Source of the DNA: JALYSX01 sp036510515
Lineage (GTDB): Bacteria > Vulcanimicrobiota > Vulcanimicrobiia > Vulcanimicrobiales > Vulcanimicrobiaceae
NCBI GenBank assembly: GCA_036510515.1
Contig: DATCDS010000020.1
Location: forward strand, 1 to 23,557
DNA: 23,557 bases
Direction of reading: 5' to 3'
The position numbers and the translations under genes were made by a program. The notes under the pieces were generated by a model that was given only the letters and a program-made list of their open reading frames with translations, was not told the origin of the DNA and searched no databases. This document shows, piece by piece, positions 6,767 through 15,227 of the stretch. The stretch's first letter is position 1; every line of letters starts with the position of its first letter.

Positions 6767-7174
6767 ATGAGCGTCCACGTGTACGGAATTAACCACATCG
6801 CGATCGAGGTTGACGACATTGAGAAAGCCGTGGCCTTCTACCAAGACGTCTTCGGGCTCGAGAAGCTCGACGAGGGTGAAGGCGACGCGTTCTTCAAGAT
6901 CGGCGAGCACCAGTTCCTCGCGATCTTCGAGGTCGAAGAAGTTCGACCGGACCGCACGCGCCACTTCGGCCTCATGGTCCGCGACGAAGCGCAGATCGCC
7001 GAAGTTCGCGAGAAATTGACCTCGAAATATCACCTGCCGTTGGGCAAGCATTTCCGCTGCGATTTCCGCGACCCGTGGGGCAACCACATCCAAGTCGTCG
7101 ATCTTCACGACGAATCGCTCGTGTGGCTACTGCCCTACCAAGAAATCCAAAAAGCCGGAATCAAGTTCAACTAA
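6767..7174 (+). CDS. VOC (glyoxalase/bleomycin-resistance) superfamily protein
   Basis: A 135-residue single VOC module of two beta-alpha-beta-beta-beta units. The first begins at INHIAIEVDDIEKAVAFYQD (residues 8-27) and the second at RHFGLMVRD (65-73). H10 and H66 sit at the usual metal-ligand positions, but the C-terminal Glu of the DPxGNxIE signature is Gln109 (DPWGNHIQVVD), so metal binding may be weakened or different. AAGGGTG precedes the ATG. VOC proteins include dioxygenases, isomerases, lyases and drug-binding proteins; the substrate cannot be told here. Its stop codon overlaps the stop of the convergent GrpB-family gene. Confidence 0.85.
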   Translation: MSVHVYGINHIAIEVDDIEKAVAFYQDVFGLEKLDEGEGDAFFKIGEHQFLAIFEVEEVRPDRTRHFGLMVRDEAQIAEVREKLTSKYHLPLGKHFRCDFRDPWGNHIQVVDLHDESLVWLLPYQEIQKAGIKFN

Positions 7175-7728
7175 CGCGGCATATTTTGTTCGCGGATCGC
7201 GTCTAACTCGTCTCGGCCGAAGGCGGCGGCTTCTAGGATGCTGGCGATGAACGTCGTCTTGCCGCTTCCGTAGGCGTCGATGTCGTCGGGGAAGCGCATG
7301 GCCAGATCGCGTTTGAGGGCGCCGTAGGCTTCAACGGTGTCGGAATGCGTGCGCAGATATTCGCGCAGCGCGAGATGATTGCGGACGGCCGTGCCACCTT
7401 TCACGCACACGTAGAGGTGATGGGGCGGCAGCCCCTCGGGCGCGGTAAAGGCCTCGCGTCCCGGAATCCCGAGATCGCCCAGATGCTTGTAACCGATCGC
7501 CTCGACCGCATCGATCGCACGCGCGACATCGTCTTTCTTCACAATGACGTCAATGTCGATGATCGGCTTGGCGGCGAGCCCGCGAACTGCCGTGCCGCCG
7601 ACGTGCTCGACACCCGCGGCGAAATCACCGACCGCAGGTCGAAGGCGTTCGCGCAGTTGCGAAAAGACCGCCGTCCACCGCGGATCGTAATCGACCACAC
7701 GGATCGTGAAGCGTTGGGAGGAATCCAT
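7171..7728 (-). CDS. GrpB/UPF0157 family protein (nucleotidyltransferase-like fold)
   Basis: A 185-residue protein. It shows the family signature: VVDYDPRWTAVFSQLRERL near the N-terminus, then EHVGGTAVRGLAAKPIIDID (residues 41-60), then PHHLYVC (102-108), and an RNHLALREYLRTH helix. GrpB proteins share the nucleotidyltransferase fold, with the G[GS]TAV..L..KP..D..V segment corresponding to its active site, but no reaction is established for most members. The ATG at 7728 gives the family's normal length of about 170-190 residues; upstream reading in the same frame is antisense to the MFS gene and not credible. It is divergent from the MFS gene and convergent with the VOC gene. Confidence 0.85.
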   Translation of the reverse strand: MDSSQRFTIRVVDYDPRWTAVFSQLRERLRPAVGDFAAGVEHVGGTAVRGLAAKPIIDIDVIVKKDDVARAIDAVEAIGYKHLGDLGIPGREAFTAPEGLPPHHLYVCVKGGTAVRNHLALREYLRTHSDTVEAYGALKRDLAMRFPDDIDAYGSGKTTFIASILEAAAFGRDELDAIREQNMPR

Positions 7729-7800
7729 CTCGCGCAATTCCGTTTTTCCGAGCCGGGGACCTTGAAGGGTTCGCGGAAGAATCCGGCAACCCAAGGCCGC

Positions 7801-9006
7801 GTGCGCGAGCTGTTGCGGGACCGGGAATACCTTGCCTATTTCGTCGCGCGACAGAGCGCACGCTTCGGCTACAGCATCGAGTCGGTCGCGATCGGATGGC
7901 AGATCTATACGCTGCGCCATAACGCGTTCGACCTCGGCCTGGCCGGGCTGATGCTCTTCCTCCCGCAGCTCGTACTCGCGATTCCCGCGGGAATGATGGC
8001 GGATCGTTTCGATCGCCGGATGGTCTGCATGCTCTGCGCGTGCGGCGAGGTCGTTGCCGAGCTCGGCTTCGTCGCGCTGATCCTGACCGGGTCGCGATCG
8101 CTCGCGCTCAATTTTTGCGCGATCGCGGTCATCGGCATCGCGCATAGCCTGGGCGATCCTGCCGAACGGGCGCTGTTGGCCAGCGTCGTTAAAGCCCATC
8201 GCTTCGTTCGAGCGCAAGCGCTGTCGACATCGGTCAGCGAGGTCATCACGATCGGCGGTCCGGCCGTCGGCGGCCTGTTGCTCGCCGCAAGCGTCCCGCT
8301 CGCCTTTGCGGTCGCCGCCGTGTCCTACGCGTGCGGCGCGATTGCGTTTTCGTTCCTGACGCCGCGCGAACAACCAGACGGCGATCTCGAGCCGCAGGCC
8401 GCAATGGACGGCATCCGTTTCATCTTCAAGCATCCGGTGGTGCTGGGCGCGATCTCGCTCGATCTGTTTGCGGTACTCTTCGGCGGCGCGACCGCGCTGC
8501 TGCCGATCTTTGCCACCGCGGTCTTGCATATCGGGCCGATCGGCTTCGGCGCGCTGCGCAGCGCGCCGGCGGTTGGCGCGACCGCGGTTGCCGCCTATAT
8601 CGCGCGCCATCCGCTGACACGTCACGCGGGACCGCTGATGCTGTGGTGCGTGGCCGGCTTCGGGATCGCGACGATCGTCTTTGGCATCTCGCACAATCTG
8701 GTCGTATCGCTGATCGCCTTGGCGCTCACCGGCGGCTTCGATATCGTCAGCGTCGTGATCCGCGCGACGCTCGTACAGTTGGGCACGTCCAACGCGATGC
8801 GCGGGCGGGTCAGCGCGATCGAAAACATCTTTATCGGTGCCTCCAACCAATTGGGCGCGTTCGAATCGGGGACGCTTGCGGGATTCATCGGCCCCGTCGA
8901 ATCGGTGGTCGTGGGCGGGTGCGCGACGCTGGTCGTCATCGCGATCTGGGCCTGGCGCTTCCCGGCGCTGCGCACCTACGACCGTTTCGGCGACGGCGAT
9001 GCATAA
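7801..9006 (+). CDS. MFS transporter, EntS-like (MFS_3 type)
   Basis: A 401-residue protein with 12 predicted membrane helices. It opens with LLRDREYLAYFVARQSARFG and has the loop 2-3 motif GMMADRFDRR typical of the major facilitator superfamily. The segment ALNFCAIAVIGIAHSLGDPAER and RGRVSAIENIFIGASNQLGA late in the protein resemble the EntS-like MFS_3 family of proton-driven exporters. The start is uncertain: GTG 7801 (AAGG 4 nt upstream) matches where homologues usually begin, while TTG 7762 would add 13 residues. The substrate is unknown. It ends 73 nt before the acid phosphatase gene and may be co-transcribed with it. Confidence 0.85.
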   Translation: MRELLRDREYLAYFVARQSARFGYSIESVAIGWQIYTLRHNAFDLGLAGLMLFLPQLVLAIPAGMMADRFDRRMVCMLCACGEVVAELGFVALILTGSRSLALNFCAIAVIGIAHSLGDPAERALLASVVKAHRFVRAQALSTSVSEVITIGGPAVGGLLLAASVPLAFAVAAVSYACGAIAFSFLTPREQPDGDLEPQAAMDGIRFIFKHPVVLGAISLDLFAVLFGGATALLPIFATAVLHIGPIGFGALRSAPAVGATAVAAYIARHPLTRHAGPLMLWCVAGFGIATIVFGISHNLVVSLIALALTGGFDIVSVVIRATLVQLGTSNAMRGRVSAIENIFIGASNQLGAFESGTLAGFIGPVESVVVGGCATLVVIAIWAWRFPALRTYDRFGDGDA

Positions 9007-9079
9007 AAAGAAAAGACGCGTCCATGCGGAACCCTTCCCGCAGGGATACGTCCCGCGCTTTCGTCTTGGAGGAAGAGTG

Positions 9080-9793
9080 ATGATCGTTCGGCGCCTGATG
9101 GCCATGGCATTGACGGCCGGCTTGGCCGCAAGCTTCTTCGTGGGATCGGCGCGCGCCGATTCGTGTTCGCAGGCGCGAGCCGGCGCCAACGGCTGCACCG
9201 CCTACGACGGCGGCTTCCCCAATCTGGGCGTGCTCGAAAATCAGATTTTGGCCTACTTCACGTCGGGTCGCTACGAAGGCGACGCGAGCAAGGTCGACAA
9301 TCGCGTCGAGGCCTACGTCACCCAGCGCCTACGCCAGCACATACGCAGGCCGGCGGTCGTGTTCGACATCGACGACACGTCGCTCTCCGACTTCCCCTAC
9401 GAGCAGCAGCACAGCTTCGGCTTCGACCAGAAATCCTACGACGCCGCCTTGGCGATGGGGTTTCCCGCCATCGTCCCGACCATGCACCTGGTCCAGCGTC
9501 TGCGCGGTCAAGGCGTTGCAATTTTTTTCATCACCGGACGTCGCACGACGCTGCGCGCCGCCACCCTCGCCAATCTCTCGAAGGTCGGATATCCGGCGCC
9601 GGTGGGAATCTACTTTCGGCCCGTCGGCGATCACGCCAAGTCGGTGATTCCGTTTAAGTCCGGCGCGCGTGCGGCCATCGCCAAACGCGGCTACACGATC
9701 CTGGCGTCGGTCGGGGATCAATGGAGCGACTTGCACGGCGGCTTCGCCGAGCAACTCTTCAAACTCCCCAATCCCATGTACTTTATCCCCTAG
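9080..9793 (+). CDS. Secreted HAD-superfamily acid phosphatase
   Basis: A 237-residue protein with a signal peptide (MIVRRLMAMALTAGLAASFF, ending near SARA). HAD motifs are complete: FDIDDTSLSD (nucleophile D96 and general acid D98), FFITGRR (T152), K193 in PFKSGARAAI, and SVGDQWSDLHGG (D213, D217). The DIDDTxLSxxPY context fits the plant-type/class B acid phosphatase family (PF03767-like), which hydrolyses phosphomonoesters outside the cytoplasm. GGAGG at 9068-9072 lies 7 nt before the ATG. A secreted phosphatase would fit the nearby phosphate-uptake genes, but I see no PHO-box-like repeats before it. It converges with tdk, with 7 nt between the two stops. Confidence 0.87.
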   Translation: MIVRRLMAMALTAGLAASFFVGSARADSCSQARAGANGCTAYDGGFPNLGVLENQILAYFTSGRYEGDASKVDNRVEAYVTQRLRQHIRRPAVVFDIDDTSLSDFPYEQQHSFGFDQKSYDAALAMGFPAIVPTMHLVQRLRGQGVAIFFITGRRTTLRAATLANLSKVGYPAPVGIYFRPVGDHAKSVIPFKSGARAAIAKRGYTILASVGDQWSDLHGGFAEQLFKLPNPMYFIP

Positions 9794-9800
9794 CGGGGCG

Positions 9801-10367
9801 TTAGTCGAACTTGGTGTAGAAGCAGCGGCCGCACATTTGGCGGTAGACGACGGGGCCTTCGATGGCGATCTGGCTGCCGGCGGTGATACGCTTGCCATCG
9901 GCATCGAAGCGCGGATTCATCGTGGCCTTGCGACCGCAGGAACAGATGTTCTTGATCTCTTCCAAGCTGTCGGCCAGCGTCAGCAAGTAGACCGAGCCTG
10001 GAAAGGGTTCGCCCTGGAAATCGCTGCGCAGGCCGTAGCAGATCACCGGCAGGTTGAGGACGTGCGCCACGCGGTGGAGCTGGCGGACCTGCTCGGGCAG
10101 CAGAAACTGAGATTCGTCGACGAGGACGCACGAAAGATCTTGCGGGACTTCGAGCTCGGCGTAGAAATCGGTCGTTCGATCGTACGTCGTCGAATGACGC
10201 TGCGGGCCCAACCGCGACGTGATATAGCCCACGTCGAAGCGATCGTCGACCGTGGCCGTGTACAAACGCACCGAACGATCGTTTTCCTCGTAGTTGTGCG
10301 CGACTTGAATCAGCGCGGTCGATTTTCCGGCGTTCATCGCGGAGTACCGGAAGTAAAGCTTTGCCAC
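9801..10367 (-). CDS. tdk: Thymidine kinase
   Basis: A 188-residue type II thymidine kinase, which phosphorylates thymidine with ATP in the pyrimidine salvage pathway. It has the P-loop YSAMNAGKSTAL (residues 8-19), the acidic VLVDESQFL segment with D84 and catalytic E85, and a zinc site made of C142, C144, C179 and C182. The lasso region near 169-176 (IEGPVVYR) is normal. The length fits the bacterial family. The GTG start at 10367 follows the kbl TAA stop without a gap, so translation is probably coupled and the gene is the last of the tdh-kbl-tdk group. A kinase of nucleosides has no obvious metabolic tie to threonine breakdown. Confidence 0.93.
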   Translation of the reverse strand: MAKLYFRYSAMNAGKSTALIQVAHNYEENDRSVRLYTATVDDRFDVGYITSRLGPQRHSTTYDRTTDFYAELEVPQDLSCVLVDESQFLLPEQVRQLHRVAHVLNLPVICYGLRSDFQGEPFPGSVYLLTLADSLEEIKNICSCGRKATMNPRFDADGKRITAGSQIAIEGPVVYRQMCGRCFYTKFD

Positions 10368-11561
10368 TTACTTCAATAACCCAATTTCTTTGCCGACGGA
10401 TTCGAAGGCCGCGAGCGCCGTGTCCATTTCGTCGCGGGTCAGCGCGGCGCTCAACTGCGTGCGGATGCGGGCCGTGCCTTCGGGCACGACCGGGAAGCCG
10501 AACCCGGTCACGAAGACGCCCTTTGCGAGCAGCTTGTCGCTGATCGCGATGGCGAACGCGGTCTCGCCGACGATGATCGGAACGATCGCGCTCTCACCTT
10601 CCAGCGGTTTGTAGCCGATCTTCTTGAGCCCCGCGCGGAAGTATGCGACGTTGTCGCGCAGTTTGGCAACCAGTTCGGGGTGCGCGTCGAGATAGTCGAT
10701 GGCTTGCAAGGAACTGCAGGCGACCGTTGCGGGCAGGGCGTTGGAAAACAACTGCGGGCGCGAGCGTTGGATCAGCGTTTCGATCAACGCGCGGCTGCCC
10801 GCCACAAACCCGCCGGCGGCGCCGCCCAGCGCCTTGCCCAGCGTTCCGGTGATGATATCGACCTGGCCTTCCAGCCCGAAATGCTCGATCGTGCCGCGTC
10901 CGGTCTTTCCGGTGACGCCGGTGCCGTGGGAATCGTCGACCACGGTGACGGCGCCATAGGTGCGTGCCAGCGCGACGATCTCGGGCAGTTTGGCGACGCT
11001 GCCCTCCATCGAAAAGACGCCGTCGGTCACGATCAGAATCGGCGCGCAGCCTTGCAGGGCTTGCAGCTTGGCTTGCAGATCGGCCATGTCGCCGTGCTTG
11101 TAGCGTTCGCGTTTAGCCTTGCCGGCCAAACGGCAGCCGTCGATGATCGAGGCGTGGTTAAGCTCGTCGGAGATAATCGCCGAGCCTTCTTCGCAGATCG
11201 TTGGAAACAAGCCCGTGTTGGCATTCCAGCACGAGACGTAGGTAAGCGACGCCTGCGTTCCCAGAAACGCCGCGATGCGATCCTCCAAGGTGCGATGGAT
11301 ATCGTACGTTCCGCAGATGAAACGCACCGACGCGGTACCCGCGCCGTATCGATCCAACCCGCGCTTCCCGGCCTCGACGACGCTGGGCTCGTCGGAAAGC
11401 CCGAGATAGTTATTGGACGAGAGCACGATCACGTCGCCGGCTTCTTCCATATGCACTTCGGCGGCCATCGGCGTGGTCAGGTGCCGCAGGTGCTTGTACG
11501 TGCCGGCGCGTTCGAGCGCGTCCAGATCGCTTTGCAGTTTGCGTTCGAACGTATCGTTCAC
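10368..11561 (-). CDS. kbl: 2-amino-3-ketobutyrate CoA ligase (glycine C-acetyltransferase)
   Basis: A 397-residue PLP enzyme of the alpha-oxoamine synthase family. It cleaves 2-amino-3-ketobutyrate with CoA into glycine and acetyl-CoA, the step after threonine dehydrogenase. Visible features are SSNNYLGLS near residues 48-56, the substrate-gate segment around LNHASIIDGCRL (H137), the PLP-contacting VVDDSHGTGVTG (D209-H212), and the Schiff-base lysine K243 in TGTLGKALGGAAGG. The GTG start at 11561 overlaps the tdh stop by a GTGA, with AAGGAA 8 nt upstream. Pairing with tdh separates it from BioF and other paralogues. Confidence 0.93.
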   Translation of the reverse strand: MNDTFERKLQSDLDALERAGTYKHLRHLTTPMAAEVHMEEAGDVIVLSSNNYLGLSDEPSVVEAGKRGLDRYGAGTASVRFICGTYDIHRTLEDRIAAFLGTQASLTYVSCWNANTGLFPTICEEGSAIISDELNHASIIDGCRLAGKAKRERYKHGDMADLQAKLQALQGCAPILIVTDGVFSMEGSVAKLPEIVALARTYGAVTVVDDSHGTGVTGKTGRGTIEHFGLEGQVDIITGTLGKALGGAAGGFVAGSRALIETLIQRSRPQLFSNALPATVACSSLQAIDYLDAHPELVAKLRDNVAYFRAGLKKIGYKPLEGESAIVPIIVGETAFAIAISDKLLAKGVFVTGFGFPVVPEGTARIRTQLSAALTRDEMDTALAAFESVGKEIGLLK

Positions 11562-12613
11562 GGAGCGTTTCCTTTGACATCGAGGACGATCTTGGCGGCT
11601 TCGCCGCTCTTCATCAGCGCGAAGGCGTGGTCGAAATCTTCAAACGGCAGCACGTGCGTGATGATCGGGCGCAGGTCGACGCGGCCGCTCTTGACCAACG
11701 CTTGAGTCTGATACCAGGTTTCGAACATCGTGCGTCCGTTGATCCCCAGCACGGTCAGGCCTTTGAAGATGATGCGCTCGGCCAGGTTGATGCTGATGTT
11801 ATCCGAGGGAATGCCCAGCAGCGCCGCGCGGCCGCCGTTGCGCACCATTTGCAAGCCGGTGTCGATCGCCGAGCCGCTGCCCGACATCTCCAGCAAGACG
11901 TCGACGCCATCGCCGTTGGTCAGATGGTGGACCTTCGCGACGATGTCGGCATCGGCGGCCGAAAAGACCTCGTCGGCACCCAAGCGTTTGGCCAGTTCGA
12001 GCTTGGCGGGATTCACGTCGACGGCGTACACCGCCGCCGCGCCCGCGGCGCGCGCGACCGGAATGGCCATCAATCCGATCGAACCGACGCCCGTGATCAC
12101 GACGCTCTTGGTCGAAACGCCGGCGGCCATCACCGTGTGCACGGCGTTGCCGAGCGGATCGAAGATGGCGGCGTATTCGTCGGGAATCGCCGGATCGAGC
12201 TTCCAGACGTTGTATTCGGGCATCGCGATGTAGTCGGCAAACGAACCGTCGCGATCGACGCCGATGATCTTCACGCGTTCGCAGATATGCGCTTGGCCGG
12301 TTCGGCACAACAGGCAGGTGAGATCCGCGATGTGCCCTTCGGCCGAGACGCGATCGCCGACCGACACGCTATGCACCGCATCGCCGACGGCCGCAACCCG
12401 CCCCATAAACTCGTGACCGATGACCAGCGGCGGGTGCACGCGTGCCTGCGCCCACTTGTCCCACGCGTAGATGTGAAAGTCCGTCCCGCACAGTCCGACT
12501 CTTTCGACGCGGATCAAGACTTCGGTCGGGCCGATCGAGGGAATCGGAACGTCGTGGAGCGTAAAGCCCGGCTCGGGTTTGAGCTTGCTCAGGGCGCGCA
12601 TCGTCGAGGCCAT
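11558..12613 (-). CDS. tdh: L-threonine 3-dehydrogenase
   Basis: A 351-residue zinc-dependent medium-chain dehydrogenase that oxidises L-threonine to 2-amino-3-ketobutyrate using NAD+. Catalytic zinc ligands are C42 (VGLCGTDFHIY) and H67-E68 (IGHEFMG). The nucleotide fold begins at VVITGVGSIGLMA (171-183), and SFADYIAMPEYNVWKLD is typical of Tdh. The structural zinc lobe has C100, C103 and C111, but the first ligand is Asp97 where E. coli Tdh has Cys. The ATG at 12613 (GGAGAGA about 10 nt upstream) is chosen; ATG 12601 is possible, and longer readings run into the pstB antisense. Its stop overlaps kbl. It follows pstB by 32 nt on the same strand. Confidence 0.92.
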   Translation of the reverse strand: MASTMRALSKLKPEPGFTLHDVPIPSIGPTEVLIRVERVGLCGTDFHIYAWDKWAQARVHPPLVIGHEFMGRVAAVGDAVHSVSVGDRVSAEGHIADLTCLLCRTGQAHICERVKIIGVDRDGSFADYIAMPEYNVWKLDPAIPDEYAAIFDPLGNAVHTVMAAGVSTKSVVITGVGSIGLMAIPVARAAGAAAVYAVDVNPAKLELAKRLGADEVFSAADADIVAKVHHLTNGDGVDVLLEMSGSGSAIDTGLQMVRNGGRAALLGIPSDNISINLAERIIFKGLTVLGINGRTMFETWYQTQALVKSGRVDLRPIITHVLPFEDFDHAFALMKSGEAAKIVLDVKGNAP

Positions 12614-12645
12614 GCCCGCGGGTTCTCTCCGTCTCACGACCAGCC

Positions 12646-13398
12646 CTAGCCGTAGCGGCCGGTGATGTAGTCTTCGGTCCGCTTGTCGCGCGGGTTGGTG
12701 AAAATCGTACGCGTCGGCGCGTGCTCGATCAGCTCGCCCATCAGAAAGAACGCCGTAAAATCGGAGATGCGCGCGGCTTGCTGCATCGAGTGGGTGACGA
12801 TGACGACGGTGTAGTCCTTCTGCAGCTCGGAAATCAGGTCTTCGATCTTGCTGGTCGCGATCGGATCCAGCGCGGAGGCCGGCTCGTCCATCAGCAAGAC
12901 GTCGGGGTCGACGGCTAGACACCGCGCGATGCACAGGCGCTGCTGCTGACCGCCGGAAAGCACCAGCGCGGATTTCTCCAGACGGTCCTTGACCTCGTCC
13001 CAGAGCGCCGCGTGGCGCAAGCTGCGTTCGGCGATCTCCATCAGCGTCGAGCGCCGGTTCTCGCCGTGGATACGCAGGCCGTACACGACGTTCTCGAAGA
13101 TCGACTTGGGAAACGGGTTGGGGCGCTGAAACACCATGCCGATTCGATGGCGGATGGCGACCGGGTCGACGCCCGGCGCGTAGATGTCCTCGCCGTCGAG
13201 GATCACTCGGCCGTCCACCTTGACGTCGGGCTGAAGGTCGTGCATGCGATTGAGCGCGCGAATGAAGGTCGACTTGCCGCAGCCCGAGGGGCCGATCAGC
13301 GCCGTAACGCGATTTTGCGGAACGTCGAGCGAGGCGTTCTTGATCGCTTGAAAGGGCCCATAGAACACGTCGAGATCTTCGACTTGAAGTTTGATCAT
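12646..13398 (-). CDS. pstB: Phosphate ABC transporter ATP-binding protein
   Basis: A 250-residue ATPase that powers phosphate import with PstC and PstA. It has Walker A GPSGCGKST (36-44), Q-loop Q91 in MVFQRPNPFPKSI (a PstB hallmark), signature LSGGQQQR (147-154), Walker B VLLMDEP with E172, and switch H203. The FIRALNRMHDL and DEPASALDPIAT segments also separate PstB from other ABC ATPases. AAGGA precedes the ATG by 5 nt, and the pstA stop is 7 nt upstream. pstS and phoU, its usual neighbours, are not found in the window. Confidence 0.96.
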   Translation of the reverse strand: MIKLQVEDLDVFYGPFQAIKNASLDVPQNRVTALIGPSGCGKSTFIRALNRMHDLQPDVKVDGRVILDGEDIYAPGVDPVAIRHRIGMVFQRPNPFPKSIFENVVYGLRIHGENRRSTLMEIAERSLRHAALWDEVKDRLEKSALVLSGGQQQRLCIARCLAVDPDVLLMDEPASALDPIATSKIEDLISELQKDYTVVIVTHSMQQAARISDFTAFFLMGELIEHAPTRTIFTNPRDKRTEDYITGRYG

Positions 13399-13405
13399 GA
13401 GGTCC

Positions 13406-14317
13406 TTATGCGGCCGTGAAACGTTTGGACAGCGCGCGCCCGATGAAGCGCGCCGAGAGATTAAAGATCAGCACCATCGCCAGGAGCACCAGCGCCGAAC
13501 CGTTGCCCACCTTCGCGGCGTCGGGAATTAAACTTTCCGAGTGCGTGTACCACAGATGGACCGAGAGCGTTTCGGCCGTGTGAAAGGGGCTCAAGTCGTA
13601 GGCCGAGCGCCCGACCGAGACGCTGGTTCCGGCGGTGAAGATCAGGGCCGCGGTTTCGCCCAGAATACGCCCGGAAATCAGGACGATTCCGGTGGTCAAG
13701 GAGGCGATCGCGCTGGGAAGGACGACGCGGCGAATCGTTTGCCACTTGGTCGCACCCAACGCCATCGATGCTTCGCGGTACGATTCCGGGACGACCGTAA
13801 GCGCCTCTTGAGTCATGCGCATCAGCGCCGGCAGGTTCAGGATCGTTAGCGTCAGCGCGCCGCCCAACGCGGTGAACTTCCAGCCCAACACGTTGACGAA
13901 CAAAATCATGCCGAACAGTCCGAGCACGATCGAGGGGATCGTCGACAGCGATTCGGCGCAGAACTGCACCGCGGTCGTAAAGGGCCCCGGCCGCGCGTAC
14001 TCTTGCAGGAAGATCCCGCCGGCCAACGCGATCGGGGTCGTAAACACCAGCGTGAGGATCAAAATGTAAAACGAGTTGTAGATTTCCGGACCGATGCCGC
14101 CGCCGGCCTTGGCTTCGTTAGGCGGCGCGGTCAGGAAATGCCACGAGATCGCGCCCGCGCCCAGGTAGACGATGTAGCCGATGAAAAACGCGAGCAGCAC
14201 CAGCACGCCGATCGCCGCCGTCCACAACAGCACGGTGGCGATCCGATCGACCGCGCGACGCTGTAAAAGCGTATCGCGTCGGAATCGATGCGGCGAGGCC
14301 GGCTGCAACGTCGTCAT
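13406..14317 (-). CDS. pstA: Phosphate ABC transporter permease
   Basis: A 303-residue inner-membrane permease with six predicted helices (first near residues 25-52). The EAA loop that docks to PstB is EALTVVPESYREASMALGAT (173-192). The N-terminal PPNEAKAGGGIGPEIYNSFY and the FTAGTSVSVG segment after the fifth helix are typical of PstA. The ATG at 14317 follows the pstC TAG directly, with no spacer, so the two genes are almost certainly co-translated. Confidence 0.95.
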   Translation of the reverse strand: MTTLQPASPHRFRRDTLLQRRAVDRIATVLLWTAAIGVLVLLAFFIGYIVYLGAGAISWHFLTAPPNEAKAGGGIGPEIYNSFYILILTLVFTTPIALAGGIFLQEYARPGPFTTAVQFCAESLSTIPSIVLGLFGMILFVNVLGWKFTALGGALTLTILNLPALMRMTQEALTVVPESYREASMALGATKWQTIRRVVLPSAIASLTTGIVLISGRILGETAALIFTAGTSVSVGRSAYDLSPFHTAETLSVHLWYTHSESLIPDAAKVGNGSALVLLAMVLIFNLSARFIGRALSKRFTAA

Positions 14318-15202
14318 CTATGCGGGGCGCCGAACCGCAACGCGCACGGCCAGGATCAATCCCATCGCCACGAGCAGCAGCAAGAATGCCATCGCGAACA
14401 GCGAGTGATAGAGTACCGAGCCCGTCGGCGCGCTGGCCATGTCGGTGATGATCTCGGTCGTCAGCGAGGCCGTCGGGCTCGCTAAGCCTTTGGGCAAGAT
14501 GGCCGCGTTGCCGATGACCATCTGTACGGCCAGCGTTTCGCCGATCGCGCGAGCGATGCCCAAAATGATCGCGACCGTGATGCCGCTGCGCGCGGACGGC
14601 AGGATCACGCGATAGATCGTCTGCCAGCGCGTCGCGCCCAGTGCCAGCGAGCCCTCGCGCATCGCCACGGGAACCGACCGCAGCGCGTCCTCGGAGAGCG
14701 AGATGACCGTCGGAAGTATCATCACCGCCAGCACGACGCCGGCGGTCAGCAAGCCAAATCCCGTGAGGCTCCCCAAGTGCGTGCGCACGAACGGAACCAG
14801 CAGCGTCAGGCCCAACCAGCCGTAGACGACCGATGGAATGCCGACCAGAATCTCGATGGCCGGGCGCATGACTTCCGCCAAACGTTTGGGCGCGAGTTGG
14901 GAAAGAAAGACGCCGACCGCGACGCCGAACGGACCGCCGATTCCCACGGCAAACAGCGTGATCGCCAACGAGCCGACGATGAAGACCGCCGCGCCCGGAC
15001 GTCGCAGGTCCGGCGAAAAATCCGTCGAGAATAGAAAGGTGAACGGCGAGACGTGGTCGGCAAAAAAGAGTCGCGTTCCCTCGACGGCAAGGTAGCCGAC
15101 GATCGCAACCATAGCCACGATGACCACGGCGCTGGCGGCAAAGAGCAACGCCTTGGCGACGGCCTCTTGGGCGTTTGCGCGGCTCGGGGACGCGGGCTTC
15201 AA
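14318..15202 (-). CDS. pstC: Phosphate ABC transporter permease
   Basis: A 294-residue permease partner of PstA, with six helices and the EAA loop LSEDALRSVPVAMREGSLAL (169-188). PAIEILVGIPSVVYGWLGLT is a PstC signature. The start is not secure: the frame opens with TTG at 15202, with GGTGAGG ending only 2 nt before it, and no ATG or GTG is in frame nearby. An out-of-frame ATGGTG at 15214 is not usable. A PHO-box-like repeat and a possible -10 lie immediately upstream, so the mRNA leader would be very short. It heads pstCAB, with no pstS before it. Confidence 0.92.
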   Translation of the reverse strand: MKPASPSRANAQEAVAKALLFAASAVVIVAMVAIVGYLAVEGTRLFFADHVSPFTFLFSTDFSPDLRRPGAAVFIVGSLAITLFAVGIGGPFGVAVGVFLSQLAPKRLAEVMRPAIEILVGIPSVVYGWLGLTLLVPFVRTHLGSLTGFGLLTAGVVLAVMILPTVISLSEDALRSVPVAMREGSLALGATRWQTIYRVILPSARSGITVAIILGIARAIGETLAVQMVIGNAAILPKGLASPTASLTTEIITDMASAPTGSVLYHSLFAMAFLLLLVAMGLILAVRVAVRRPA

Positions 15203-15211
15203 AACCTCACC

Positions 15212-15217
15212 ATCGTA
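15212..15217 (-). promoter_or_regulatory. Possible -10 element for pstC
   Basis: TACGAT on the minus strand matches 4 of 6 bases of TATAAT. It begins 10 bp after the last PHO-box-like repeat, which is the spacing expected when PhoB replaces a -35 contact. Transcription would begin only a few bases before the TTG of pstC. Confidence 0.35.
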
Positions 15218-15227
15218 GGCGAAGCAA

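Noticed and set aside
7171..9198. Long 675-codon minus-strand frame antisense to the MFS gene
   Set aside because: Only its last 185 codons are a real protein (GrpB family). The rest is Arg/Asp/Glu/Gln-rich mirror sequence of a GC-rich gene on the other strand.
9787..9798. CCCC-TAGC-GGGG hairpin between the phosphatase and tdk stops as a terminator
   Set aside because: The stem is only 4 bp and has no T-run on either side.
12614..12934. N-terminal extension of tdh into pstB
   Set aside because: The extra residues are Arg-rich out-of-frame pstB sequence. ATG 12613 has a ribosome site and gives the family length.
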